Assembly: GCF_964340395.1 (NCBI RefSeq)
Contig: NC_135555.1
Span: forward strand, 14,629,746-14,693,745
Source: Glandiceps talaboti
Lineage: Eukaryota; Hemichordata; Enteropneusta; Spengelidae
Length of the DNA: 64,000 bases
Direction: 5' to 3'
Made by a program: the position numbers and the translations under genes. The notes beneath the pieces are model-generated. The model saw only the letters and a program-made list of their open reading frames with translations, searched no databases and was not told the origin of the DNA. Below, in pieces: positions 10,800 through 54,560 of the stretch. Positions within the stretch are counted from its first letter, which is position 1, and each line of letters opens with the position of its first letter.

Positions 10800-13317
10800 T
10801 ACCTTATATGGGAGATTAGTAATGAGTTCGTGGAATCGGCCCTGTAATACGCAGAACATTTAAGTGAAAGTAAAATTGGGGAATGGCAACAGATTAGCAC
10901 TCATCATCGAATCCGGGTTGGCTATATTTCGACCAAGTGTTCATGTATTACAAGTAAACATGATACATTAGCAATATAATTTTTTTAATCAACTCAAAAC
11001 TTTTATGAAAGCTGGTATTTAGTTGTTTGTATCTTGATTTCATGTATAATTGTATTTTTCGCATAGCGTATTTTTTTTCTTTTTATTCTTTATCCCCGTC
11101 TCATCACCTGTTCGATATTTTATCATCTTCGGAAAATTACAATCAATAAATAAACAAATGAAGAATCACAGAATTAGCTTTTGGTCCTTCATTTTGACGA
11201 GTAAATTTAAAGTGTCATAATTTAGGACATCGAAGCCCATGTTCACCGTTGAGGGCAGTACGGTATAGTTGAACAGAAAACTGGCGTGTATTGGAATATA
11301 CATGGACTATATTATTAACTTCAATAAAAAGAGTGTAAACCAATACAGCCTTGGTTTGAATACCTTAGGCTTAAAAGAAATTGTTTGGTTCCGGTTACCC
11401 GACCCCATCTAGTCTTTCACTGTCGACCCTAAACTTTTTTTAAGCATTTGAGAAAAAATAAATAAAATCACGGAAATTTTGAAGTCTCGCGAGAACTATG
11501 GGGAAACTGACATCAACTTAGAAAGACAATATTACTGTTCTTCTAATCTGTAATGCTGTACATCTGATGAGAAGAAACCAATAACACAGAGACTATATGG
11601 ACCACAACGGAAAACATAACTACCTGAACTAGACACTCTCACATGAAAACAAAAATCACTCCCGCCCCTCTCTAAAAAATTCTGCCTACCCCACCTATTC
11701 TAAAATTGATTGTAATCGGAATCACACAATTTTTTTAGGCCTTATCAGGCAGTAAATATAGCGGTTGGTACTTGCTTTTATAAAACGTGATACAGCGTAG
11801 CAAGCTTAGCGCATAAATAATAAGCCTTACAGCTAACATCACTTGCTTCGAATTTGTCAAACACGTATACAGTGTATACAGCAGTCCAGTTCATAAGTAT
11901 GGGGAAAGCCCCTGCTGCAAAGTCATATTTATGCTAATATCTTTGTCTGAACACACACTCTTTGTATTTGTGACGTCAGCACACAGGATGTGTTGCCATA
12001 AACCATTCAGGAAATCCTCAACATGGCTGAACACATTTGAAGTGCAGAGCTGAGGTCTCCATTGCACGATTTCAAAGCAAAGTTAAAAATAAGTTACAGA
12101 TATATAAGTTGAAGATGTACTGTTTTATCGTATTGAAGTCGATGGCTTTACTAAAGTCAGAAATAAGTTTGTCTCGACACTTCCAGTAAGTTGAGCCTTG
12201 AAATATTGTCAACTTAATACTAAAGTTGGTAACGTTTTCATAGAAAATTAAATCGACACTAGTAATATTACTTGCAACGTTTATTTCAATTAACGAATAT
12301 ATATAAAGGGTTTTATCTATATTTCAATACAGAGAGTGGTAACATGTGACGTATACGCTACATAGCATATTACTAGAGATCTAGACACTTTTTGCACGTT
12401 ATAAAGGAAAACATATTTTACAGTAGTTTACTTGTTTCACACAAGAACACTGTTGAATTGAAGGCAACAAGAAATGAGAAATTTTGATATTTCTAGAAAC
12501 ATTAAAATGAATTCACATCTGTAATAAAATTTGTCACATACTTAGTATTTAGTCTCTGAACAGCATTACATCATCATCGTACAAGAAGTTAACATCACTT
12601 ATATACATATACACACATTGATGCATAATGAGACCACGTCCTTGTGAATGACAATTATTTCGTGGAATTATCGTGATGTGTTTTTACACTAAAATATGGC
12701 ATTCAGATGACAAATATAACATTAGAGTGGAGCAAAATGGCCACAGGCCAGAATTTACAAATATAAAAGATTCGATTATAAGTATGAAAAACATTGTAGC
12801 CTTTAGCAAAACTCTGTCATCAAAATGTATACGATTAAATGATATAATTTCGTAATGTTGAGATTGTGAGAATCACCCGTCTCTTGTATCTATTTTGTTC
12901 TCTGTTGTAATCACTATATAATTTAATTCAACAACGCGTTACTTTATATGCGATATATATCACGCTAACTGCCTAAGAGTTGTTGTATTTCTCTGAAAAA
13001 ATGGAAAACTTTAAGTTCTTAAGTAAGTTTCATACCAAATGCAAACTCGAAAATGTCTCGCTATATATATGACGCTAGTTTTAAAACTTTAAAACAAAGA
13101 AATAGAGTTTTACGATCCCTCTGTCGACGGGACAAGAACGAATGCGTCGACAGGCAGAGAAAACCTGCCATCAGCTTTGGATATTTGCCACTTTGGTATC
13201 AACAGCTTTACCTTGACATGACATGTGACTTAGAGGGCGCTAAACTTAATTCATTATATATTATATTGTACTATTTCTAGAGTGTGTATTTTTCGTAAAG
13301 CAAATTATAGATCTTGA
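10800..13317. other. Intergenic spacer between the VWA gene and copy A
   Basis: Apart from the TIR element at 11367-11742 I see only AT-rich unique-looking DNA. The short open frames at 12673-12855 and 13053-13280 have no domain, no splice-supported extension and no homologue elsewhere in the window. The 3' UTR of copy A must lie at the right end; the nearest poly(A)-like signal on the minus strand is an ATTAAA at about 12922-12927. Confidence 0.6.
11367..11742 (+). mobile_element. TIR element family 2, copy 1
   Basis: The left end AGGCTTAAAAGAAATTGTTT continuing GGTTCCG is mirrored by the right end CGGAATCACACAATTTTTTT continuing AGGCC. The interior includes ATCTGATGAGAAGAAACCAA and TACCTGAACTAGACACTC, shared with copy 3. 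About 375 bases, non-coding, in the spacer between the VWA gene and copy A. Confidence 0.7.
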
Positions 13318-29061
<15,744 letters not shown>

Positions 29062-29204
29062 CTCCAGGAGTCAACAGTGAAAGAGAGAGAGAAATTACCG
29101 TTTCGAATAGTACTGTTTTCTTTCAACAATGAATTCAAGAGATGCTTTTTATTTATTGACAAGATATGTACATTCAACTGCTTATGAAATACCTGTTCGT
29201 GTAA

Positions 29205-29300
29205 AGTTGACAGGTTTGACCTTTAATAGCTCTCAGGGACTTCGTTTATCTTTCGTTTTCGACTGACTTGAAAATTAATAGAACAGGTAATTAATCACCT
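29205..29300 (-). promoter_or_regulatory. Conserved 5' flank of copy A
   Basis: This block, about 145-240 bases upstream of the copy A ATG, aligns with 50795-50893 upstream of copy B. Shared words on the plus strand include TTGACTTGAAAA-type (ACTGACTTGAAAA here), a TTTGACCTTTAATA-type block and AATTAATCA. The surrounding flanks are not alignable by eye, so this is a candidate shared proximal promoter. The minus-strand TGATTAATT resembles a homeodomain core site. Confidence 0.45.
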
Positions 29301-29678
29301 ACCTTTGAAAAGACGAGCGTCGTATCATCTACACATTACTACTGCAGTAAAACGACATCATCTCCTTTCCCTTGCCAAATGATATCAAACTGAAATGTTC
29401 AGAAATGAAATGTCAAGATAAAAAGCCGAGTGTGTCTATGTGCATCGACTGATAATACCAAGTGAGGAAAGGTGCCGCGCGCTTCCCACAAGTAGTAGTT
29501 CTACGATTTAATCAACGGTAGAATTATTCATGTTGTAAGCTTTATTACATAACGGCCTCTTTCACATGGAAAGTAGAAGGAAATGGGACACTGGTTGGCA
29601 CCTTAGTCTGTGTTTATCCGAACCAGACATTCAGAATATAAAAGATAAAGAGACAGACATATATACATACATACATGC

Positions 29679-29735
<57 letters not shown>
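29679..29735 (+). repeat. (CAGA)n microsatellite
   Basis: About 14 units upstream of copy A, in the spacer between the paralogues. Confidence 0.95.
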
Positions 29736-31504
29736 TAAAATTGCCTGGATTCACATCACATCACTGAATTTAATTGCTATGGTCGTCATCGTTAACTTAT
29801 ACATAAATCAGCTATTCATAGTGTCAATTCGAGATACACTGATATTGTCTATACTGCCATGGCCGTGACAAAATGATCTTAAGTTACGATATGAACTCTG
29901 AGCATTATATGAATAAGCCAATTTGAAGTGTAGATTTTCCAACGGAAACAGTAACTGTTCTAGTATGACATGCCTTTCGTTATGGAAAATATCTTAAAAT
30001 ATTAGTTAATACTGTGAACACTTTCAAAGTCAATGCCTTGCTTCCAGACTTTCTTATGAGCTATGTAACATTCCCTTTGTTCAGCCGCCAATAGTTAGTC
30101 TTCTTCAGTATGGGTGAAATAGGAATATCTGTACAGGTTATATGTTGAAGAGTATGCGATAACGACCACGAAGTGTCGATGTCTTTTGAAGTGAACAGGA
30201 GATATTAGTCTTTTTTTTCCTGACAGGAAAGCCCAGAAGCAAGTGCACCCGGGAAAGTGGGGCATTTTGTTATTTGAACTTGGTGGTGAGCTCGAGAGCG
30301 CTAAACTGGAAAAGATGTTGGACCTGTTTGTTCGTTGATGATAAAGCGCCCTAATCTAGATGCATTACAAGATTGCACATGATGCAAAATACGTGACTAA
30401 TTGGTTAAAATAGAAGCTACACGTAATGATAGAGCCAATAAAAATTGATTGAAATATAGTCTGGGAATATTATAAAAAATTACGTGCCTTAATTATACAG
30501 AGAAGTTTTCCTTCTCTGTTTACAAGAATAAGGCACTTGTTACATGAACGTGACGATATACGCATGTACATGGACTTGACTCAGAAATGGAACGTCGATA
30601 AGAGATGCATAAATAATTCAGTGGCATTCTGTTCATTCACAATGATATCGACTAACACTCGCAAAATTCAAAATTTAATGTTTGCAAAATGCATTAATAT
30701 TCGGATGGAATTTTGCTATTAATGAAAAAAACGCGTGTGTTCAGCATCTATAGGGCCTGACTTTTATTATTACCTTGGCTACCGGTAGTTATTGACAGGG
30801 GTTAGTTTTCACCATAACACAGTCCGTCTACAGTTTTTTGTTTATCTGTTTTAGCCGGAAATATATCACAAAAACTCGTGTGTGGATTTTAATGAAAATT
30901 TAGGGAAGGATTGCCAATGGGGTTATATTTGAATGGAGGTTCAATTCCGCATTAATAGTTTTAGATAGCGACACATTATAGTGTCAAACGAAATGTCTAA
31001 TTCGCAGAAAAGGCTACCACCAAGTTAATGCTGATACACCAAACGGGAATCGTGGGCTTGAGATAAATTAACACCTAGCCACCATCCAAGGCACAAATCC
31101 ATTTGTCTAAGGTAAAATTACTGTATTTCCAACGTTTCAGCCACACAAAAATGACCTTCTTATGGAAATATAAATGGACCAGTGAAACTACATGCCGCCG
31201 TTGACTTTAAGTAGACAATGATTTGTACAAATACGCGATAACTCAGCTGCCTTCGAAATTGCCTTCATAATTTCTGATAAATCGGTCTCATGTACATTTA
31301 AAATTTTCCTCTGACAATTCGCAGAGTTCACTACCACTACGGAGTACGACGTTCGGAGCAGATAACAAAGTGAACTACAAGTAGTAAACATCACAACTTG
31401 GACGCGTGTCAACTGTTCATCTATTTCAGACCAGATAGAATGATGTCTAGACCAAATCTCGATTTACGCCATCAATATACTGGTATAAGATGAAATCGAG
31501 AAAA

Positions 31505-31790
31505 CCCCTGTTATGCCATCAACCATGATACTGGTATCATGATACCAGAGGTGGTATTTAGTTCCATCGAAGACAGAATCAACGTCACATAAATACAGTA
31601 GAATAGTTTAAATCGAGGTTTTGTGCAAGTATTTTCACCTCGGTACAAACAGCTCATGGTTATAAACTCAGCTTGTGTCAGTTTGGTAGTTTCCCCTCGG
31701 GCAAAACAGTCTCGATTCCCAGAGGGCAAAGTTGGTGTGACTGGCAATTCCCGAGGGTAAACAAACGTACGCTATCGCCGGAATAATGTC
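31505..31790. repeat. Repeat-like segment with CCCTCGGG motifs and an inner palindrome
   Basis: The stretch contains a perfect 18-bp palindrome (CTGGTATCATGATACCAG at about 31531-31548). It also contains repeated CCTCGGG/CCGAGGG blocks spaced 30-70 bases apart (about 31695, 31720 and 31750). Open frames here have no start context and no domain. It looks like a piece of a dispersed element flanking the Crypton-like fragment. Confidence 0.4.
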
Positions 31791-31854
31791 AGTCAACATG
31801 TATTTTATAACATACCGAACAAGAATCATGCACCACAGCATACTGAAATAATTA

Positions 31855-32090
31855 TGACAAACTTCTCCCTTCAATAACCGTGAGAGTTGTCCCAATAAAC
31901 GGCGCAATAGTTCTCCAAAAAAAACCAACCACTGTCTTGATTACTGCCTTTGTTTTTTTAGAATCTTTCTCAGAGACGATGTAATTTGACAGCTCTTCTT
32001 CCGAAATTTCGACGAATCGAGCAAAACATTCACTGCTTTGGCCGCTGCTTGTGGACGTAGTTGCAGACGAGCCATGTTTACAATTTGTTG
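31855..32090 (-). pseudogene. Decayed fragment resembling the N-terminal module of Crypton/DUF3504-type genes
   Basis: One minus-strand frame reads CFARFVEISEEELSNYI, then EKDSKKTKAVIKTVVGFFW and a GTTLTVIE segment before the TAA at 31852-31854. The R-F-x-x-I-S-E-E-E-L ... EKDSKxTKxxIK pattern resembles the module that precedes the DUF3504 (Crypton tyrosine recombinase derived) domain in many invertebrate ZMYM/QRICH1/KIAA1958-like copies. There is no ATG in this frame, an upstream TGA closes it, and no recombinase follows, so it is a remnant. Family assignment is from memory of the motif and is tentative. Confidence 0.4.
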
Positions 32091-32150
32091 TTCTTTTAAA
32101 ATGTCGTCAGTATTCGGCGCATAGATGACGTCATCATGAGACACTAATCG

Positions 32151-32180
32151 ATGGAACTAGTCCCTAGGGACTAGTTCCAT
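32151..32180. repeat. Perfect 30-bp palindrome
   Basis: The sequence ATGGAACTAGTCCCT is followed immediately by its exact reverse complement, with no spacer. Partial symmetry extends outward: CACTAATCG on the left and TAATTAGTG on the right, then a TGACGTCA site at 32126-32133 facing a TGACGTA on the opposite strand around 32213. It sits next to the Crypton-like fragment and could be the end of that element or a fused pair of inverted ends. Confidence 0.85.
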
Positions 32181-32921
32181 TAATTAGTGCCTGCTACGTC
32201 ACTCATCGTGGAACAGCGTGAGAATGGTCCATAACATGTGATGTCGCATCGGCCAATCAAGACCGAGAGTTGAGTATACGGTGTTATAATTGAAAATAAA
32301 TCACATTTAATTAACATAAAATTTGATCTATATGAAGAAAATACTCCATGGTTAAATTGCATTTTAATTAAATCCATTTTTAATTATATATAGAGACATT
32401 GTTGATAGAACGCCAAATATGTAATTATATTTCAGTTTTTAATTAAATCGACGCCTTTTCAGTAAACAAGGATAATTACTGTTGCCCGGGGTCGGGCGCC
32501 AATTGTTAGCAATTAAAGACTATTTTATTAACTTGCATGCCATTCCTGGATATTCCTGCATTAATCATTAACTTCGAACTCTTGAAGGCGCCCTTCTTTG
32601 CTTTTGGGTAATGACATAGCTACGAATTTCTGTGTGAGTTTGTGGTATTCTCCAGTTTGTATTTTGGCCTGTGCATGTTTGAGTTGAAAATGAAACGAAA
32701 AAGGAATATTCAAAGCAAACTTGAACAGAAATATCGTTTTTATTTCAATTTTGATTTAGACTAGTACTAGTAATGTTGAAAAAAAAGTTCAAATAATTAC
32801 ATGACGAAATTCATTGCAAGAAAGCTTGGATATGATCACGGTGAAATAATGTATACTATTTAGCAGCGTGAAACCACGTCAGCATCCAAAATGTATTTAT
32901 TGAAAATCCTTATTTCTCTTT

Positions 32922-33257
32922 TGGCTTAACAAAAAAATTGTGTGGTTCCGTTTACGCGCAATCAAAAGAATAGGTTGGGTAGGTAAACTTTTTTCGTATT
33001 GAGAGTTATGTTTTCTGTTGTTTCCTATAATGGTCTCAGTGTTATTGGTTTCTTCTCATCAGATGTACATCCATTAAAGATCGGAAGAACTGCTTTATAT
33101 TGCCTTTTTAAGTTCAACTTGATTTCAGTTTCCGCATCCACTATTTCTTGCGAGACTTTACAATTTTCGCTATTTTATTTCTTTTCTCGAATACGTAAAC
33201 AAACGTTTTGGTTCGATGTGAAAAAACCAACAGGAACCAAACAATTTCTTTGGCCTC
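32922..33257 (-). mobile_element. TIR element family 2, copy 2
   Basis: The ends (GGCTTAACAAAAAAATTGTG, then TGGTTCCG, and GGAACCAAACAATTTCTTTG, then GCC) are inverted repeats. The interior matches copy 1 in opposite orientation, for example TTGGTTTCTTCTCATCAGAT then GTACAT. It lies downstream of copy B and upstream of copy A. Confidence 0.7.
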
Positions 33258-34257
33258 ACTCACTGGTCTAAGCTTATCTATCTATCTACGTCACGCTCAC
33301 TGTCACAACCAAGCGTACAAGTTCAACTGTATATCGAGTATAATGTATCGAGAGTATGTTTAATGTAAGGTCAGGCACGTCTACTAAACACCCAAAGACA
33401 TTGCCTTAATATAGGCGAACAGAGACTAAAGTGACTGTCACTACATTATAGTCCGTCGTGAAAATAAGTAGCGAAGCAATTCACCTGTACTGAAACACAA
33501 AGAATAAATTATGAATTTAATTACATACTGTGGCTTGTGTGCATGGTATAAAACACAATATTATGTGAAATATTGCAGTGAATTTATGGATAGTTTCAAA
33601 ATTGGTAATAAAAATGACCAGTCTTTAATATTCTGCGTAAATCAACACGAATAACAAGATTAGGTAGAGGCGTGTTTTCGTGCCAACACATCTTACTGAT
33701 CTTTGGTGATTCAGAAACAAACTTTACCCTTATCAAAGTAACACTTCTATTTGCAAAAGCAAAACAAGAAAAAATCAGATCAGAATTTCATTTTAAAATG
33801 ATTTATGACATCAACATTTTGCCCTAATGTAGCTTGAGTTGTTCATTATAGTCTGCCAACTTTTTGATTTAACAGACCATTGATTTAATGAAATACCAAA
33901 ATTTCTCAGTTTCTGTTACTACTCGTGTCTTTTGGTCACTTTTTAATTTCTTTACAAAAAACTTGATTTGGCTATCCATTATTACCGTTTCTGGGCGTTT
34001 GGCAAATGTAATAACAATCGGTTATTATAAAACGTACGCCCAGTAGTTTTCTGTCCGTATAGTAATGAACTGTACAATGAATTATGTGAACTAAAAATGC
34101 AGCAAGTTGTAACTTATCAGAGTTAAAGGTTCGAAATACCCAAAGAGTACATTTTTTTCATTGGATCAGTCTGCTGCGAAATCCTATCACGTGACTCCCG
34201 CACATTTTCAGAATATTTGTCGAGTGTATACATCAGTTCCATTACCGGGTATCCCAA

Positions 34258-50657
<16,400 letters not shown>

Positions 50658-50794
50658 CCCCACTAGAGCCACAGGTTAAACTATTCCTTTAGACACCAAC
50701 AAGTGTAAATTAAACCATAATAATATCTCAATCAACGTTCCGGTGTATTGTAATTATAGAGAGAATTTTTTTGAACTCAAAACAGTCCTGCGCA

Positions 50795-50893
50795 GTGTTG
50801 TCAGATGTGACTTCAATAATTCCCAGGTACACATCTAATCTTCGCCTTTGATTGACTTGAAAACATTGCTACAACGAGCAATTAATCATCCGA
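50795..50893 (-). promoter_or_regulatory. Conserved 5' flank of copy B
   Basis: Counterpart of 29205-29300 at nearly the same distance from the ATG (about 138-236 bases). It shares GATTGACTTGAAAA, a degenerate TGTGACTTCAATAATTCCCAGG block and CAATTAATCA. Conservation may reflect promoter function or incomplete divergence since the tandem duplication. Confidence 0.45.
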
Positions 50894-51969
50894 TCATTTC
50901 CAATTACTAGTATGAGTTTCTTTATGAGATGTTGTCAACACTTTTATATTAGCGTAGATGCCTTTATTAGCATATTTCCCTCGCTGGGTCGTATATCAGG
51001 AGATCTATTCTGAAACTGAGAGTCCAAATATAATATGTGATTGATGTGTCCGAATTATGGTATCAGGACACCTCCTTAGTTGCGTATATCGTCTACAGAA
51101 CAAACTTAACACTGATATGCAAATTGGATGTGATATAAGTGATGGTTACGTCATGGAATGTCGCAATCGAAATGTCTCCACCCTAACTGATCATACTTGA
51201 CGCCTTTAAAATATACAAACTTTCAACTTTTGGTCAAGAAAACTGAAATCCATTCTCAGTTTACAGTCAAATAAAAAAATTGTTAATGTCATTGAAAACA
51301 AAACTTGAGACCCAAAATTAATCATATATCATTTCAAGAGTGACTAGGAATAATATGGCAAAGTTTGGAAAGATTTGAATAACTTTTAGGCGCATTCTAC
51401 CTAAAGGCGAAATGAGTAAAGTTAAGTGGACTGCACGCTACACCGAGTTTCACAAGTCTGCCAATACTTAAGACAGGTGTTGACACATGGTATGTTTGTG
51501 ATGAATAATTTAATGTCTGCTAATTACTTTCAGTGGTGTCAACTGAGAGTCGGTGCTTTAGTACAGTGCAGCTGATATATTAAAACACTGGATCTCAGTT
51601 GACTAATAGCGCATCGTCATTGAACATTTTTTTGCTTTCCGACCTTATAATTATCGCAAGATTCTTTTTAATAACATAACTATTTCATCACTTATTTAAA
51701 GCCAATGTAACAGAAGATGACGTCATCGGAAGCTATTTACATACGATGGACTATTTTTATTATTACACAAAATATCAGGTGTCAAAAGTTTTCATCTTTC
51801 AGCATAACGCCGAAGATTACGCATAACGTGGGATAAAAATATTTGTTGCAGATTTTAATATTTGGCAAAAATTAAACACAAACAAAATTATATAATTATC
51901 AAAAGAAATGATAAAGAATGAGTGAAAGAATTGGCGGGATTAAAAAAATGTTTACTAATTACACAATAG

Positions 51970-52100
<131 letters not shown>

Positions 52101-53079
52101 AAGCAGGGTTTAAGGGGGTCTGCGAATTTGCGCTTTCACACGACATGTACACAGTACGCATGGCAACCTTTCGGAGTCTGATCCACTTATCTAGCCATTA
52201 AAACTGCGTCCAAAGAATGTTCCTTTTCACCGAATGCTTTCAATTTTTGAAATACAGTGTGTTTTAAATCTAAAAAAATAAGATATCTTCCGAGTCTTGT
52301 CATGTAGTTGACTCAAATTTAGTCTGTGTAATGAAAATTGGTGACTGATCGTGAAACGCGGTATGTTACCGGTCCCATGATTGGTCACACCCGAAGACAA
52401 AATTGTTCGTTTTGGAGGCGTTACAAATTCGAGTTCAAAGTCATTTTGAAGGCTTTATACATTCAAGTTCAAAGTCACAAAGACAGAGCATGTATAGCTA
52501 TATTCCATATAGGTGTACATGGACTGAACATGCTTAATTGGTAATAAAGTAAAAGGTCTGTTCCCTGTGGAACGTCAATCAGTTACCAGCCAGTCATTTT
52601 CATTATGTACATTGTATTGAACACGATAAATTGTCACTGCCACTGTGATAAGATGGTATTCAAGGTCTTAAAGGTAATTTTAAAAAAGTAACTCTCATGG
52701 CAGCAGACCACATCGATCACGACAACATTATGACTATGACAGCACCGCTATTAATTTCATTTTCTTTCATCGTAACGGTAATGAGTAAAACGTCAACGTC
52801 GAACAAAGCAAACAGAAACGTCTGACATTTGATACGTAAAGATGACATCTAAATTGTTTTATGTTTTTTTGGAACTAATTACATGGGAATACAGAGTGAT
52901 TGAAAACATATCACATGACAGAGAGAGGTTCGATCTACATTTAACTCATTTAATGTAAAATGTACATGAACAATTATTACATCGAATCTTATCAAATTAA
53001 TTAAACAGTTGCCTTATTCTCTTGTGGTTTAAAGTAATTTAGATAATGTGTGGGTTTTTTTCTGTCAGGCGACATTAAG

Positions 53080-53520
53080 GGCCGGTCTTTTGTGACGGGG
53101 GAGGGGGGTGTTTTGAAGTTGAAAAAGAGCTTCTTAAACTGAAACCCTTCAGCTCTAATGACTAAACCCAAAGTGACCAACTCCCTCATGTATATTTGTT
53201 TTGTTTTATGTATCATATATATTATTTACAGTACTTTCTATAACTGTATTATTAGCACACAATTTAAGGTAAACGAAATTATTATCACTTAAGAACACAA
53301 ATCACTTTTGATACAATTTTTCTGTTCTTTTCACATGCTATCCTGGAATTTATGAAAACGGTATGCCCAACGAGACCTTCACCACTTTAAGTGTTTCTTT
53401 TGTTTTTAAATGACCCCCCCCCCCCTCCACCGTTTACAATTTGATGGCAACACCAACGTCCAACAACACGAACATCGCCCCCCCCCCCACTTCCAGGCCA
53501 GGTAAAAAGCGACCGGTCCC
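53080..53520. mobile_element. G/C-tract bounded element, copy 2
   Basis: The left part GGGCCGGTCTTTTGTGACGG runs into a G-rich tract. The right part has C tracts at about 53416-53425 and 53478-53488, then CCAGGCCAGGTAAAAAGCGA and CCGGTCCC. GGGCCGGTC and GACCGGTCC are inverted. The spacing and motifs match the element at 45.1-45.4 kb. Confidence 0.45.
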
Positions 53521-53740
53521 ATATATTCAAGTTGACATGGTCAACTCCTGCATGTCTTTGTATTTATAATGTGATTGATGGAATAATTATGTACACTTTA
53601 TGATATGAGATGTAAGTCCTTCAAGTTTCTTTAACATTCCTAATTATCCTAAAAAAATCACCAGGCTTTCGAATTTATTTGAAACTAAAGACTATAAGTA
53701 CTACATCTGTATTAAGAAAGTTGGTTTATTGTTTTACCTA

Positions 53741-54083
53741 CAGAGGAATTCAAAATACCGTTCAGCTTCTTTGCTTGCTACAACCACACAGAAATCAATA
53801 ACAAACTAAACCTGCTACCACGAGATTAAATGAGTACAGTTTCTTGCAACATTTTGTCTAAATGAAATGAACTGACGTGCCACCACTCAGACATCATTTT
53901 CAACATTGGCGCCCGCGTGTCTGTATCTTGTTGCTGTGTTCATTTAAATGGTTTATTTTATTTTGGACAAAATGTAGCAACAAATTTATATTTTGGCTAT
54001 TACAGTATAAGCTGTGTAGTTTCTAACTGATTTCTGTGTGATTGTATCAAACAGAGAGGCTGGACGGTATTTTGGAATGCACT
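53741..54083. mobile_element. Fold-back MITE family 1, copy 2
   Basis: Ends CAAAATACCGTTCAGC and GCTGGACGGTATTTTG are inverted relative to each other, with CAACCACACAGAAATCA facing TGATTTCTGTGTGATTG. The centre has CATTGGCGCCCGCGTGTCTG as in copy 3. No coding capacity. Confidence 0.75.
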
Positions 54084-54259
54084 GTATATGGACATTATCA
54101 ATATTGTGATAACGACACAGGGAGGTATGGGAATTGATGGTACGTACGCTGGGACAGTTAACAAACTGTGTCCTTTAAAAAATAGAACGGTTTCAAATAT
54201 ATGCCTACAACGTTTTATTGAAAGATGTCGCATCTATACCTCCCTCGCCATAAGATAGT

Positions 54260-54560
54260 TTGATATATATGCTCACACCATAGAATATAATCTCACATCG
54301 ATGCCTACACAATAGAATAATCTCACATCGATGCCTACACCACAGAATAGTCTCACATCGATGCCCACACCACAGAATAGTCTTACATCGATGCCTACAC
54401 CACAGAATAGTCTCACATACATGGTTACACCATAGAATAGTCTCACATATATGGTTACACCATAGAATAGTCCCATATCTATACAACATAGTATAGTCTC
54501 TCATCTATGTCTACACCATAGAAGAATTTCACACCATAATAAAACAGTCTCACAAATATA
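54260..54560. repeat. 30-bp minisatellite
   Basis: About nine contiguous units of CACATCGATGCCTACACCAC then AGAATAGTCT, degenerating at both ends. Units abut without spacers. Because 30 is divisible by three, it produces a repetitive ten-residue frame on the minus strand that is not a gene. Confidence 0.85.

Larger units (their letters stand above)
29301..34257. other. Intergenic spacer between copies A and B
   Basis: Holds the (CAGA)n run, the Crypton-like relic with its palindrome, one TIR element and the 3' flank of copy B. I found no additional channel exons, so there is no third, decayed copy between the two genes. Confidence 0.6.

Noticed and set aside
30936-30946. GGTTCAATTCC, a B-box-like word of a tRNA or SINE
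   Set aside because: No A-box at the right distance and no cloverleaf pairing visible.
50658-50672. Upstream GTG as start of copy B
   Set aside because: The in-frame ATG at 50657 gives an exon of the same length as copy A exon 1; a GTG start is not expected in an animal mRNA.
54260-54560. Possible CRISPR-like array of 30-bp repeats
   Set aside because: Units are contiguous with no spacers and the genome is animal; it is a minisatellite.
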